Positions 27,345-38,120 of a DNA stretch of 64,000 nucleotides are shown here, one piece after another (position 1 is the first letter of the stretch; each line of letters opens with the position of its first letter). Source of the DNA: Pseudomonadota bacterium. GTDB lineage: Bacteria; Pseudomonadota; Gammaproteobacteria; Steroidobacterales; Steroidobacteraceae. Under the pieces are notes generated by a model. The model did no database searches. It had not been told where the DNA came from and worked only from the letters and a program-made list of their open reading frames with translations. The stretch is taken from NCBI GenBank assembly GCA_021816775.1, contig JAKAXA010000013.1, positions 1-64,000 on the forward strand. The letters are read 5' to 3'. The translations under genes were made by a program, and so were the position numbers.

Positions 27345-30190
27345 GCGCACCGCGCACACAACCGTCCCGGAGGCTGCGCCTGTATGCGACACTGGCGCTC
27401 CTGGCGATCGGTCATTTCTCCGATCCTGCCTCTGCCGCCCCCCCGCCTGAGCGGCCCACCCGCTCCTTCCGGACTCGGGACTGGGATCTCGCCTGGCAGG
27501 CGTTCGTCGGCGCCGGCGAGGTCAACGATGCTTACGCGTTGTCGCAACGTGCCGTGCAGGCACGGCCGCACTCGCGTCTGTGGCTCGCTCGTCTGGCCCA
27601 GGCCGCCCGCTGGAGCAACCATCCGCAGGCTGCGCTCGCGGCGCTGTGTAGCCTGGCACTCGACCTGCATCAGACACACTACCTGCAACCGGCCCTCGAT
27701 CTTGCCATTGGTTTGGGCAAGGAGCACCGTGCCATCATCCTGTTGCGGGAACTCATCGACTTGCACCGCGCGACGGCAGCGCAGCGGCAGATGCTGAGCA
27801 GCCTCTATCTGGATGTCGGCGAGCCGGAACGGGCAATCCGCGAGCTGCAGCGGGAATTCGCCCGCCATCGCGTTCCTGCGCTGCTGTGGGAGCAGGCGGT
27901 GATCTACCACACGCTGGGCGATCCTGAGCGCGAGCTCGCAACCTTGCAGCGATACCGCAAGATCTTCGGATCAGGTCCGAAGGTCATGCTCGCCATCGCC
28001 ACGCGTGAGTACCTGCAGAACCGGTTGCCGAGCGCGTTGCATGCTCTGCTGGCCGCCGAACACCACGCCCGGCCGTCCGATAGGACCTATTGGCAGACGT
28101 TGAGCGCGCTCGCGTGGGAGCTCGGGCACTACCGAGTTGCGGCTCGCGCCGCGAACGTGCTGATTGGCACGGGTCACGCCGATTCGACCGCCTTTCTACG
28201 TGCCGTCTACGCGACGCAGTACCGCCATCCCAGACGAGCGTTCGCTATCGCCGAACGTGGTTGGAAGCAGACGCACGAGCGCGCCCTGTTTCTGTCCCTG
28301 CTCGGCATCGCCTCTTCACTGCATCCACCGACACCTTGGCTCGCTCGTGCTTTCGCGCTGCTCGGACCGGGACAGGCGGCGGCCCTTGCCGATGCGCCTT
28401 TTTATTGGACCAGCCTTGCCCAGTTGCGCTCCGGCGAGGGACGCGATCGCGCGGCACTTGCGGCGTACCGTCACGCTCTGCGCGAGAGCCCGGGAGACAA
28501 CAGCCTGCTGGCCGACTATCTGTGGCTGCTGATCGACCAACGCGACCTGAGGTCGCTTGCGCCGATGCTGCATCGCCTCGCCCGCCGAGCCGGCAAAGCG
28601 CCTGTCTTGTGGCCTCCCCTAGCCGCCGCCTACACCGCCGTCCACCGCCCCGAGCGTGCGCTGCCCTGGCTACAGGTCCAATGGGCCGCCCGCAAGAACG
28701 ATCCGCTGTGGCTGATCGGCTATGCCGATACGCTGCAGCAGGCGGATCGCTCCGAGGCCGCCTGGCGGCTACGCCGGCGGGCCTACGATCTGCTCATGCG
28801 CCGTATCACCCCGCCGCCCGATGCGGCGCAGCTCGAGCGGCGCGACATTGCACTGACGCGGCTCGCCGTCACGCTCTTTCCCGGCGATCCGGCGCGCCGT
28901 CTCATCGAGGGGCTCGCGCGCCATCCTGGTCAGCGGCAAGCCCGTCTCGCCGTGCTGTCCGGGATGCAGGTCGAGCAGGACTATGCCCTGGCACGCTGGT
29001 GGCGTCAGCGAGCCTTTCTGCACCGTGCCCCGCCGCCTTGGGCGCAGCTCGCCCAAGCCATGGCGCAAAACGACGGCGCGGCGATTGCCTCGCTGCTCGA
29101 GCGCCAGCGATCGCGTCTGCCGAGTCGGGACCAGGTCGCCGCGGCAACGGCTCTGGGATGGAATGCGCTGGGCGTCAGTCTCACGTATCGCGGGCTCGAG
29201 CGGGATCCGGGTGACGCCAGTCTGCATCGGGAATTTGAGGAGCTGGCCCTACCCCGGGCCGATAGTCTCGGCGCCGCGGCGGTCGCGACCGAAACAAGCG
29301 GCCTGCTCGACGAGGGTGTCAAGCTGCAGGCAAGCCATTGGCTCTCGAGGCGCAACGGACTTGACATTCGCATCGGCACCATTCAACAGCGCACCGTCGA
29401 CACCGCGCAGTTGCGCAGTCCCCCGTCCCTCAGCAGCTCCGCTGTGCTCACGTGGCGCCACGTCACAGCATTCGGTCGGCTCACATTCAACCTCGGCGCA
29501 GGCAGAGACCTCGCGACATGGCTGCGTGAGGGCGTACTGTGGCACAAGCGCTTGAGCGACGGTCTGCGCACTTCCCTCGGAGCTGTCGCCGGTGCTCAGC
29601 CGCTCGACACCGCGGCGCTCAGCGTCGCGGGGCTGGAAGATCGCCTTCAAGCCGCAGTGAGCAAGCAGATGACACCCCGCGTAGGCTTGCAGCTGCAGCT
29701 GCAGGCGGGCCGGCTTCGGGCGCAGGGCGGCGGTGCACTGGGTTCGGTGCAACGCTTCTCACTTGCCGCCAACTACCAGCTGTGGTTCTCGCCTCCGGAC
29801 TTCGCCCTGGATGCCTCGGTGAGCGGCGCGCACTATTCGCGCGCTGTGCACCTGCCCGCACAGTTGCAGTCCCTCGTGCCGAGGCAGGAGACGCCGAGTG
29901 TCGATTTCTTCGTTCCCGCAAGCTTCGTGCAAGCCTGCGGCGGCGGTCACTTCAATATGCGGTACGCCACCATCTTCACCTCGCAGGTTCGCCCGTTCGC
30001 GAGCGCGGACCTGTGTGCCAACACCGTCAGTGGTCAGGGCTATGACCTGACCGCCGGCATCGCCATGCCCGTGTTCGGCGCGGACCATCTGTCCCTGAGC
30101 CTGAATCTAGAAAACAACGTGGGCACGCACAGCGGACGCACGGCGGGTGTCATGCTGCGCTACCGCCACTACTTCACTCCACTGCAATGA
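27341..30190 (+). CDS. pelB: PelB, TPR plus outer-membrane beta-barrel porin
   Basis: 949 aa TPR-rich; C-terminal barrel-like alternating pattern ending 'GVMLRYRHYFTPLQ'; pel operon context. Confidence 0.85.
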   Translation: MSAPRTQPSRRLRLYATLALLAIGHFSDPASAAPPPERPTRSFRTRDWDLAWQAFVGAGEVNDAYALSQRAVQARPHSRLWLARLAQAARWSNHPQAALAALCSLALDLHQTHYLQPALDLAIGLGKEHRAIILLRELIDLHRATAAQRQMLSSLYLDVGEPERAIRELQREFARHRVPALLWEQAVIYHTLGDPERELATLQRYRKIFGSGPKVMLAIATREYLQNRLPSALHALLAAEHHARPSDRTYWQTLSALAWELGHYRVAARAANVLIGTGHADSTAFLRAVYATQYRHPRRAFAIAERGWKQTHERALFLSLLGIASSLHPPTPWLARAFALLGPGQAAALADAPFYWTSLAQLRSGEGRDRAALAAYRHALRESPGDNSLLADYLWLLIDQRDLRSLAPMLHRLARRAGKAPVLWPPLAAAYTAVHRPERALPWLQVQWAARKNDPLWLIGYADTLQQADRSEAAWRLRRRAYDLLMRRITPPPDAAQLERRDIALTRLAVTLFPGDPARRLIEGLARHPGQRQARLAVLSGMQVEQDYALARWWRQRAFLHRAPPPWAQLAQAMAQNDGAAIASLLERQRSRLPSRDQVAAATALGWNALGVSLTYRGLERDPGDASLHREFEELALPRADSLGAAAVATETSGLLDEGVKLQASHWLSRRNGLDIRIGTIQQRTVDTAQLRSPPSLSSSAVLTWRHVTAFGRLTFNLGAGRDLATWLREGVLWHKRLSDGLRTSLGAVAGAQPLDTAALSVAGLEDRLQAAVSKQMTPRVGLQLQLQAGRLRAQGGGALGSVQRFSLAANYQLWFSPPDFALDASVSGAHYSRAVHLPAQLQSLVPRQETPSVDFFVPASFVQACGGGHFNMRYATIFTSQVRPFASADLCANTVSGQGYDLTAGIAMPVFGADHLSLSLNLENNVGTHSGRTAGVMLRYRHYFTPLQ

Positions 30191-30202
30191 ACGAGCCGCG
30201 CC

Positions 30203-30742
30203 ATGAGAATCTCAGCCAAATCGACAACCTGGATCTTCTTGATGTTTGCCGCAGCTGGCATCTCCGGCTGTGCAACCGTTCAGATCAACACCTCGGCCTC
30301 GCCGCACCCGGATAGGCAGGCCGCGTGGTGCGTGCTGACGCCGATCAACAACACATCGACGCCTTATGCCGGCGGACGTGTCCAGCAACAGCTGGCGGCG
30401 TTGCTTGGTGCGCGTGGCCTGAGCCACGTCCTGGTCGCGCCAGCCCCGGGCGGCGGCGGTCCGCTGCCCGTCGGCGAGGGTGCAAAGGATCAGAAACAGC
30501 AGCTCGCTTGGGCGCGTCACCACGGCGCGCGCTACGTGCTGCTCGGCAGCGTCGATGAGTGGCACTACAAGATTGGCCTGGACGGTCAACCGGCGGTCGG
30601 GTTCACACTGCGGCTGATGGACCTGCGCTCCGGCCAGACTCTCTGGAGCGGTGCGGCCTCGGCGAGCGGCGGCAGCCGCGAGGGGCTCGCGGTGCTCTCG
30701 GAACGGACGCTCGCCGGACTCCTGAAGCGTTTGCTGCGCTGA
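30203..30742 (+). CDS. pelC: PelC lipoprotein
   Basis: Lipobox-like 'AGISGCATVQINTS'; 'WCVLTPINNTSTPYAGGRVQQQLAALLGARG'; operon context. Confidence 0.85.
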   Translation: MRISAKSTTWIFLMFAAAGISGCATVQINTSASPHPDRQAAWCVLTPINNTSTPYAGGRVQQQLAALLGARGLSHVLVAPAPGGGGPLPVGEGAKDQKQQLAWARHHGARYVLLGSVDEWHYKIGLDGQPAVGFTLRLMDLRSGQTLWSGAASASGGSREGLAVLSERTLAGLLKRLLR

Positions 30743-30749
30743 TCCGCAG

Positions 30750-32084
30750 GTGACGCCGAGCATGGATAAGAGCACCGAACGTCGTTACGGCAACCTGGTC
30801 TGGGCGGAAGTCGCGCTGCTGCCGCTCGCAGGCCTGGCGCTAGCCGTGTGGCTTTTTTCCACCACCCCGTTCACCGTCTCGGCATTTCCGTGGCTCTGGC
30901 TGATCCCGCTCTTTCTTGGGCTGCGCTACGGCCTCTCCCCGGCCGCATTGTCCACCTTGATCCTGGCGGTGGCCGGCATCGCCGCACATCGACTCGGCAT
31001 CAGCGGCCAGGCGCCGCCGCTCATCCAGATGGCCGGGGGAGCGCTCGCGGCGCTCGGCGCGGGCCAATACCGCTCGCGCTGGCACGAGCAGCTGCGGGCA
31101 GGACAGGCGCGCACAGATTACACGGAGCAGCGGCTGGAATCCTTGACCCGCGCATTCTTCATCACCCGTCTGTCCCACGACCGGCTCGAAGAGGCTCTCA
31201 TCGCCCAACCCGTGACGTTGCGCGGTGCGCTGGAAGCGCTGCGCGAGCTCGGCACGCAGTTGCACGCCGGCATCTCCGCTGCGGGCGCCGAGGCGCTGCT
31301 GCAGCTGCTGGCGCAATATTGCCGGTTCGAGACTGCTGCGCTGCACCTGTACCGAAACGGCAGGCTCGCCGAAGCCCCGCTCGCGGCGCTTGGCCCACCC
31401 GCCACACTGGCGCGCACCGATCCTCTGCTCAAGTACGCCCTCGAGCACGAGCAGACCGCCTATCACAGTGTCGACCAACTCGTTGAGCTCGAGCAGGGCG
31501 GCAGTTACCGCGCAGTCTTCCCGTTGATCGACTCCGCCGGTGAGAAGCTCGGCGTGCTTGTGGTGCGCGATCTTCCGCTGCTTGCTCTCGTGGAGGAGAA
31601 TCTCACCGCGGCCTCGGCCATGCTGCAGTACTTCGCCGACGAAAGCTGGGCGGCCGCGCAGACAGCCGACCTGCGCGCACGCATTCCGTACTGTCCGCCT
31701 GCGTTCGCGCACGAATTGATCAAGCTGCAGCGCCTGCACGATCGCAGCGGCGTGCATTCCACGCTCGTGGTGGTGCGCGCCAGCACCGATGATGCACTGC
31801 CATCGGCGCTCCATGCGCTCTACGACGCGCGCCGCGGCCTGGACCTCTATTGGCGCGAACCTTTCGGCCCGATGGTGGCCGGCCTGCTCATCCTGCTGCC
31901 GCTCGCCGGACCCGCGACTACGCGCGGCTTTCTCGAGCGCATCGACGGTATCCTGCGGGCCCACCGAATGGAAGGAGGACTCGAGGCCGCTGGATTCAGC
32001 GTCGCGCAAGTGCCTGTCGATCATCGTGTGCCGCTCGCGCTCTTGCGTGAATGCGGTATCGAGGTCGACCAGCCTTCATCATAG
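30750..32084 (+). CDS. pelD: PelD, membrane c-di-GMP receptor (GAF + degenerate GGDEF)
   Basis: N-terminal TMs; RGLD motif (RxxD I-site) in 'YDARRGLDLYWREPFG'; operon context. Confidence 0.85.
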   Translation: MTPSMDKSTERRYGNLVWAEVALLPLAGLALAVWLFSTTPFTVSAFPWLWLIPLFLGLRYGLSPAALSTLILAVAGIAAHRLGISGQAPPLIQMAGGALAALGAGQYRSRWHEQLRAGQARTDYTEQRLESLTRAFFITRLSHDRLEEALIAQPVTLRGALEALRELGTQLHAGISAAGAEALLQLLAQYCRFETAALHLYRNGRLAEAPLAALGPPATLARTDPLLKYALEHEQTAYHSVDQLVELEQGGSYRAVFPLIDSAGEKLGVLVVRDLPLLALVEENLTAASAMLQYFADESWAAAQTADLRARIPYCPPAFAHELIKLQRLHDRSGVHSTLVVVRASTDDALPSALHALYDARRGLDLYWREPFGPMVAGLLILLPLAGPATTRGFLERIDGILRAHRMEGGLEAAGFSVAQVPVDHRVPLALLRECGIEVDQPSS

Positions 32085-32094
32085 GGATCGTGCG

Positions 32095-33093
32095 ATGAGC
32101 CCAGTGTTCATGATGCACCTCAGCCGCTGGTTAGAGCCGGCCTCGATGTCCGCGGCGGGTTATCTTGTATTTGCGTTGCTGGTCGCCAACGTTGTGCTCA
32201 GCACGCTCTGTGCAGTGCTGATGCACGGCGTGCTGCCACGCCGCCTGCGCAAGCGCAGGCTGCCCAGCGTGCTCACGCTCATTGCCCTAGGCAGCGTCCT
32301 GCCGCTGCTCGGCCCGCTTCTGGTTCTGCTCATCGGCCTCGTATACCCGCATTTGGAACAAGGCTCGCACCACCCGCCCCCGAAGCTCGTGCGCCAGCCG
32401 ACGTACACGACCGAAGTACGCGGCCACGTCAGCCACTTCGGCGCTGGTGGAGCACTCGCCCGCCTGCGCACCGCAACGCCCTACAGTCAGTTTGGCTCGC
32501 GCGCTCTGCTTGCCATAGCAACCCGCCGCAGCCGCGATACCACCGCCCTGCTCCGCGGAGCGTTGAGCCATCCCGATGAGACGCTCCGCCTGCTCGCGCA
32601 CAATCTGCTGGCACGCCGGGAGGAAACCATCGTCGCGCAGATGAGCCGTCTCGAAACGCACCGTCGCGCACACGGTCTCGGCAGCGCGCAAAGCACCTTG
32701 GATCTCGCCGAGCTCCATCTTGAGTTCGTCTATCTTGGCATCGCCAGCGGCGGCCTGCGGCAGATGCACCTCGACGCCGCGCAACAGCTCATCGCTGCAA
32801 TCGGCGAACCGGCCGTGGACGCCGCCTGGCGTAATCGCCTACTGCTTACGCGCGCGCGGCTCAATCAGCAGCGCGAATCCGAAGCGCACGAGTCAGATGT
32901 GGCGCGCGACTACGAACTGGCACGCGAGGCGGGCGCCGCCCCAGCGCGTGCACTGCCGTGGTTGCTCGAGCGCGCATGGCGAGCACGCAATTACTCGCGC
33001 CTGCGAGACCTGCTCGAGCGCAACCCGTTGTATCGGCACATTCCGCTCATCGGGCCGGTGGCACGGCTGTGGGGGCTTGCGATCGATGCCTGA
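32095..33093 (+). CDS. pelE: PelE
   Basis: Two N-terminal TMs and helical repeat region; ATG at 32095; position between pelD and pelF. Confidence 0.8.
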   Translation: MSPVFMMHLSRWLEPASMSAAGYLVFALLVANVVLSTLCAVLMHGVLPRRLRKRRLPSVLTLIALGSVLPLLGPLLVLLIGLVYPHLEQGSHHPPPKLVRQPTYTTEVRGHVSHFGAGGALARLRTATPYSQFGSRALLAIATRRSRDTTALLRGALSHPDETLRLLAHNLLARREETIVAQMSRLETHRRAHGLGSAQSTLDLAELHLEFVYLGIASGGLRQMHLDAAQQLIAAIGEPAVDAAWRNRLLLTRARLNQQRESEAHESDVARDYELAREAGAAPARALPWLLERAWRARNYSRLRDLLERNPLYRHIPLIGPVARLWGLAIDA

Positions 33094-34594
33094 CACTCAC
33101 ACGACCGAATGCGACATCGCATTGCTGCTCGAAGGGACCTATCCGTACGTCAAGGGCGGCGTATCGAGCTGGGTCCATCAGCTGGTCACGCAGCTGCCAA
33201 ACTGGCGCTTCGCGGCCGTCTTCCTCGGCTCGCAGGCCAAGGACTACGGCGGCGTGCAATACCGATTGCCGGACAATGTCACGGCACTGCAGAGGCTCTA
33301 CCTGTTCGAGGAACGCGAACACCGGCGGGTCAAACCACCCCGTCTGCCGGCGGATACGACGGCCCTCTATGCCCGCCTGCACGATTCGTTGCGCGCGGGC
33401 AAAGCCGAGGTTCTCGACTTCAGCGCTCATCTCGCAGCCGGCGATCCGCTCAACGAGGACGCGTTCCTCTATGGGGAGCCGGCGTGGCACTACATCACCG
33501 CCGCCTATGAGGCCAACGCCACGGAGCCGTCATTCCTCGACTACTTCTGGACCGTGCGCAATTTGCATCGCCCCATCTGGGCGCTGGCCCGCGCGGCGCG
33601 CGAACTGCCGCGGGCACGGCTGTTTCTCAGCCCCTCGACCGGTTACGCCGGGCTGCTGGGCGTGCTCGGCGCGCAGGCCCAGCGACGCCCCTTCGTGCTG
33701 ATGGAACACGGCATCTACACCAAGGAGCGGCGCGTCGATCTGATGAACGCCGATTGGATCAACGACGCACGCAGCCCGCTGCAGTATGACCCGACGGAAG
33801 TCAGTCATCTGCGCGAGATGTGGATCCGCTTTTTCGAAACCCTTGGCGGCATGGCCTACCGCCGCGCCGATCCCATCATCAGCCTGTTCGAAACCGCTCG
33901 CCAGCAGCAGATCCACGACGGCGCGGACCCCGCGCGCACTCGAATCATCCCCAACGGCGTGGACGTCGAGCGCCTCGCCCGCCTGCGCCGCCCGAGCGGC
34001 ACCGCGCCGCCGCCGGTCATTTGTCTGCTCGGCCGAGTCGTGCGGATCAAGGACATCAAGACCTTCATCCGCGCCGCTCATGCCTTGCGACAACGGCTGC
34101 CCGACGCACAGGCCTGGATCGTCGGCCCTGAAGACGAGGATCTAGAGTACAGCCGCGAATGCCACGAGCTCGCGCAGGCCTTGGGACTGGGGGAGTCACT
34201 GCGTTTCTTCGGCTTCAGGCGCATCGAGGAGATCCTGCCCGAGGTCGGCGTGCTCGTCCTGAGCTCGATCAGCGAAGGGCTGCCCCTAGCGATCCTAGAA
34301 GGATTTGCCGCCGGCCTGCCCTGCGTGACCACCGACGTCGGCGCATGCTCGGAACTGGTGTATGGCCGTGGCGATGATGACCGCAGCCTGGGTGCTGCCG
34401 GCTCCGTGGTCGGCCTTGCCAACCACGAGGCGCTGGCCGACGCCTGCGCCGCGCTGCTGTCGGACCGCATCGCCTACGGTCGGGCCGCGCAGACCGCGAT
34501 CCGGCGGGTGGAAGCCTATTACGACCAGCGGCAGATGATCGATGCCTTCGATCGACTGTTCGCCGAGCGGGTTGGCGACGAGGGCTCACTCTGA
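33086..34594 (+). CDS. pelF: PelF glycosyltransferase (GT4)
   Basis: 'DIALLLEGTYPYVKGGVSSWVHQLV...VICLLGRVVRIKDIKTFIRAA...SSISEGLPLAILEGFAAGLPCVTTDVG'. Confidence 0.95.
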   Translation: MPDTHTTECDIALLLEGTYPYVKGGVSSWVHQLVTQLPNWRFAAVFLGSQAKDYGGVQYRLPDNVTALQRLYLFEEREHRRVKPPRLPADTTALYARLHDSLRAGKAEVLDFSAHLAAGDPLNEDAFLYGEPAWHYITAAYEANATEPSFLDYFWTVRNLHRPIWALARAARELPRARLFLSPSTGYAGLLGVLGAQAQRRPFVLMEHGIYTKERRVDLMNADWINDARSPLQYDPTEVSHLREMWIRFFETLGGMAYRRADPIISLFETARQQQIHDGADPARTRIIPNGVDVERLARLRRPSGTAPPPVICLLGRVVRIKDIKTFIRAAHALRQRLPDAQAWIVGPEDEDLEYSRECHELAQALGLGESLRFFGFRRIEEILPEVGVLVLSSISEGLPLAILEGFAAGLPCVTTDVGACSELVYGRGDDDRSLGAAGSVVGLANHEALADACAALLSDRIAYGRAAQTAIRRVEAYYDQRQMIDAFDRLFAERVGDEGSL

Positions 34595-35970
34595 TGGCCG
34601 GCATCGGCTTCGAACTGCGCCGCTTGAGCCGCAGCAAGAGCTATCTGGGTCTGCTGCGCGCCTACCTTTACGCTGGCGTCATCGGATCGGGACCGTGGGT
34701 GCTGTCGATCCTGGCGATCCTGATACTCGGGGTGATGAGTCTCGGCGTCGTGCTGCCGGCCAGCAAGATCACCGACTTCGAGACCAGCGTGACCTGGCTG
34801 ATCGCCCTCAGCCTCATCTACTCCGGGGGCACGCAACTGCTCTACACGCGTTACGTCGCCGACCGGCTGTTCGAAGGCCAGTCCGCACGGGTGTTACCGA
34901 ACCTGCTCGGCATCCTGGTGATCACCGGACTGCCGTTGCTGCTCGTCTCGGTGCCACTCGCGCTGTGGCTGCTTCCGGATTCGAGCCCGGCGTACCGCAT
35001 GCTGATGATCGTTAGCCTTAACCTACTCAACACGGTGTGGGTGCTCACGGTCCTCCTTTCCGGTCTGAAGCAGTACCGATCGCTGCTGGTGCTTTACTTC
35101 CTCGGCTACGGCGGCTCGGTCGCATTGGGGTTCGCGCTCGGCAAAGCAGGGCTCGGCATGGAGGGCCTATTGCTCGGTTTCGCCTGCGGCCAGGCGGTCA
35201 TCATCACCGGCTCGCTCGCCCTGGTGTGGCGAGAGTACCCGCCCTCAGGGCTGATCGAATTCGATTTCCTGCGCGCCGGCCGAGTGCATCTGTGGCTGCT
35301 GCCGATCGGCCTGCTCTTCAACGCCGGCATCTGGGCCGACAAGTTCCTATTCTGGCTCTCCTCGGGCACCGGTCAGCGCGTCATCGGTGATCTGCACGCA
35401 TCGGCGGTCTACGACACGCCGATCTTTCTCGCCTATTTCACGCTGATTCCCGGCATGGCCGTATTCCTGCTGCGCATGGAAGTCGATTTCGTGCGCGCCT
35501 ACGACCGCTACTACAGCGCAGTGCGCGAGGGGGGAGCGCTGAGCGCCATTCGTGCCTACCGCGAGGAGATGGTCCTCACCGCCCGCGAGGGCATCTACGA
35601 CATCATCAAGATTCAAGGCTTCACACTGCTCGTGCTCAGCGCGCTCGGTCCGTCGCTGCTTGCGTTCTTCCGCATTCCGACCCTGTATTTCCCTCTGCTC
35701 GCCATTGATTCGGTGGGTGTCGGACTGCAATTGCTGGTCATGGCCGGGCTGAACATCCTGTTCTATCTCGACCGCCTGCGGATCGCCGCTGCCGTCAGCG
35801 CCACGATGCTGCTCGCCAATCTCGCCTTCAGTTACCTGAGCCTGATGTTAGGTCCGTTCTTCTATGGATACGGCTTCGTCCTGGCCATGCTATTGACCAG
35901 TCTGTTCGTTCTCACCGTCACCGACGGCGCGCTGCACAAGTTGAACTACACCACGTTCATGCTCGGCTGA
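34594..35970 (+). CDS. pelG: PelG polysaccharide export membrane protein
   Basis: 'MAGIGFELRRLSRSKSYLGLLRAYLYAGVIGSGPWVLSI'. Confidence 0.95.
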   Translation: MAGIGFELRRLSRSKSYLGLLRAYLYAGVIGSGPWVLSILAILILGVMSLGVVLPASKITDFETSVTWLIALSLIYSGGTQLLYTRYVADRLFEGQSARVLPNLLGILVITGLPLLLVSVPLALWLLPDSSPAYRMLMIVSLNLLNTVWVLTVLLSGLKQYRSLLVLYFLGYGGSVALGFALGKAGLGMEGLLLGFACGQAVIITGSLALVWREYPPSGLIEFDFLRAGRVHLWLLPIGLLFNAGIWADKFLFWLSSGTGQRVIGDLHASAVYDTPIFLAYFTLIPGMAVFLLRMEVDFVRAYDRYYSAVREGGALSAIRAYREEMVLTAREGIYDIIKIQGFTLLVLSALGPSLLAFFRIPTLYFPLLAIDSVGVGLQLLVMAGLNILFYLDRLRIAAAVSATMLLANLAFSYLSLMLGPFFYGYGFVLAMLLTSLFVLTVTDGALHKLNYTTFMLG

Positions 35971-36307
35971 TCGCGCCACCCCCGAGGCTCGCCGGCTTTA
36001 GCCTACAGGCCTCATGCCACGCCCACCGCGGGCATGTACACGAGCCATGCGGTCTTCAGGTCAGCGGCCGATCGTACGCCCCGGCGCGTGCCTCTTGAGC
36101 GGTGTGCCACGGGTTCTCATGCGGAAATCCGCAGCCGCACGCCACGTTGATGCACCCAGACGGATGCGCAGTCTTCCGATCGGCGTTGTGGAGTTGATTC
36201 TGATACCCAGCCGCGCAGACGCTTGACTTTCGGCGGTCCGGGCGGAGCGATCTCGGGTGCGCGATCATGCCGCCGGACCAGGGCATTCCCCGAAAGAATG
36301 CCACGGT

Positions 36308-36979
36308 TCACCCGACTGCCCGCACCAGCCCCTCGTCATCACAGGCCAGGGAATTGACCCGCGGGCTCACCGCGTGGCTCGTGAGCAATGCATCGGGCGG
36401 TGTTCGCAGCAGCGCCCGCGCCGCGGCGGGCGTGCCGTGAAGCCAGGTCTCGCAGTCTTCGGCACTTAGGACCGCCGGGATCTCACGCGTGGCCGTCTGT
36501 ATCGACTCGAGCGGCGCGTTCGCCGGCACCGTGAGGATCGCGCAGCCTTCGATCACGTCGCCGTCGTCGGTCTCCGTGCGATCCCAGACTGCGGCTACGG
36601 CGAATACAGGCCGGCCGTTGGCATGCACGAAATAGGGCTGGCGGTATCCCGCGGGCGTCAACCGCCACGTGTAGAAGCCTGCGAACGGCAGCATGCAGCG
36701 CTGGCCATTCAGCCAGGGACCGCGGAACAGCGGACTGCTCTCCAGGGCGCTGCACGAGAGCCGCAGCCAGTGTCCGGCGGACATGTCCCCATGCGCCCAT
36801 GCCGGGATAAGCCCCCAGCGCATCATGACAGCCTCGGACCGGCCTTCGTGCAGACGAACAGCCGGCACGTAGCGTGACGGCGCAACGTTGAAGCTCGCCG
36901 AAAAATGCCACCAGCGCAACTCCGGCGCCAGCGCGCGCTCGACGAGGTCCTGGTCCGGCACGACATATCGCTCGCACAT
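36308..36979 (-). CDS. yedK: SOS response-associated peptidase YedK/HMCES
   Basis: 'MCERY...FNVAPSRYVPAVR...MMRWGLIPAWA...MLPFAGFYTW...' with Cys2; start chosen at the MC. Confidence 0.9.
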   Translation of the reverse strand: MCERYVVPDQDLVERALAPELRWWHFSASFNVAPSRYVPAVRLHEGRSEAVMMRWGLIPAWAHGDMSAGHWLRLSCSALESSPLFRGPWLNGQRCMLPFAGFYTWRLTPAGYRQPYFVHANGRPVFAVAAVWDRTETDDGDVIEGCAILTVPANAPLESIQTATREIPAVLSAEDCETWLHGTPAAARALLRTPPDALLTSHAVSPRVNSLACDDEGLVRAVG

Positions 36980-37297
36980 GGGAAAAGCGTAGTGCAGACC
37001 CGGGCCACCTGCCTGTGACACAGTGCACTAAACATGCGACTCCCTTGGGACGGCTTTGTCGCTCGAGAGCGACGGGACTGCCGGCAATCCAGACAGCCGG
37101 GCCGCGTCATCACTCCGCCCGCTGCGACCCCACGGACGAGATCACGGATGCGTTCGCTCGAGGCCTGCCGCTGCCCAAGCCGCTGGACCACCGGTTGCCG
37201 TGCGATCCCAGCCAAGGAGCAGCATAACGGTCGGCATGAGAGCCACGAAAGAGCCTTGGGCGAGCGCCGGGGGGAATGCTGGCACGGGGTGGGCTGA

Positions 37298-37612
37298 TCA
37301 GTCATCCGTCAGCATACCTTGCGGTGATTGTGCAGCGGTCGATTGCCGAACAGACCCACAGCTGTCGCCTCCGCGGTGAACATGATCATCAGCAGAATCG
37401 CATGGTGCTCGTACAGCTTGCGTGCACGCCGAAACAGCCGTCCGCGAACGTAAGCAGGACCACGCTGCGCCATGAGCGGCGTACAAGATGGAGCCGACGA
37501 GGACGCTTGATACAAAGAGGAATCCGGCGGCCACGGAGGCATCGCCGAAGCGCTCGCTCGCATGCCGATTCCGTGCGGTGTGCAGATGCACTCCCGCCAT
37601 CAGCAGCAGCAA
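37298..37612 (-). pseudogene. Small membrane protein, probably frame-disrupted
   Basis: 'MLLLMAGVHLHTARNRHASERFGDASVAAGFLFVSSVLVGSILYAAHGAAWS' then apparent continuation in the next frame 'YVRGRLFRRARKLYEHHAILLMIMFTAEATAVGLFGNRPLHNHRKVC'. Confidence 0.4.
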
Positions 37613-38120
37613 AGTGCCTCACAGGGCGTCCAGATCATTGCGACGCGTCATCGATTTCCTGTATCACGCCCCGCGAGGCATGGCGTGCGCGAGCGTCACG
37701 TCCATATCGCACGCAGCCCGTATGGCGCGCTTGTGCGGCTCCCTGCTGATAACGACACGTGAAGAGGTGTGCCGGCCGGACGCCGCTAAAATCTTTTTGA
37801 TCCGTCAGCCCGGCTCGGGTTTCCCGTCTGAACTCTCGCGCCCGCCTCAGCTCCCGGCAGATTCCGCGCGGCAAGTCCACTGGCCGCGGCTGCGCCTCGC
37901 GCGTGACTGATGGAGCACTGTCTTGATCGAGCGAGAGTCGCGATCTGGTGCGAACGACGCATTTGCGTGCATTTGCCGATTCGTGCGACCGGCGCCCACC
38001 CCCCGCATACAACCTGTAGGCCGCCAGCTGCTTGCAGAGAGCGAGGCATTGAAGGGATGGTGGAGACTGTTGCCCGGGTGGATGTGTTCTGTACAATCTC
38101 TGCCACTACAAGGGGGGATC

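Noticed and set aside
30840-32024. 394-aa minus-strand ORF opposite pelD
   Set aside because: Antisense shadow ORF of pelD.
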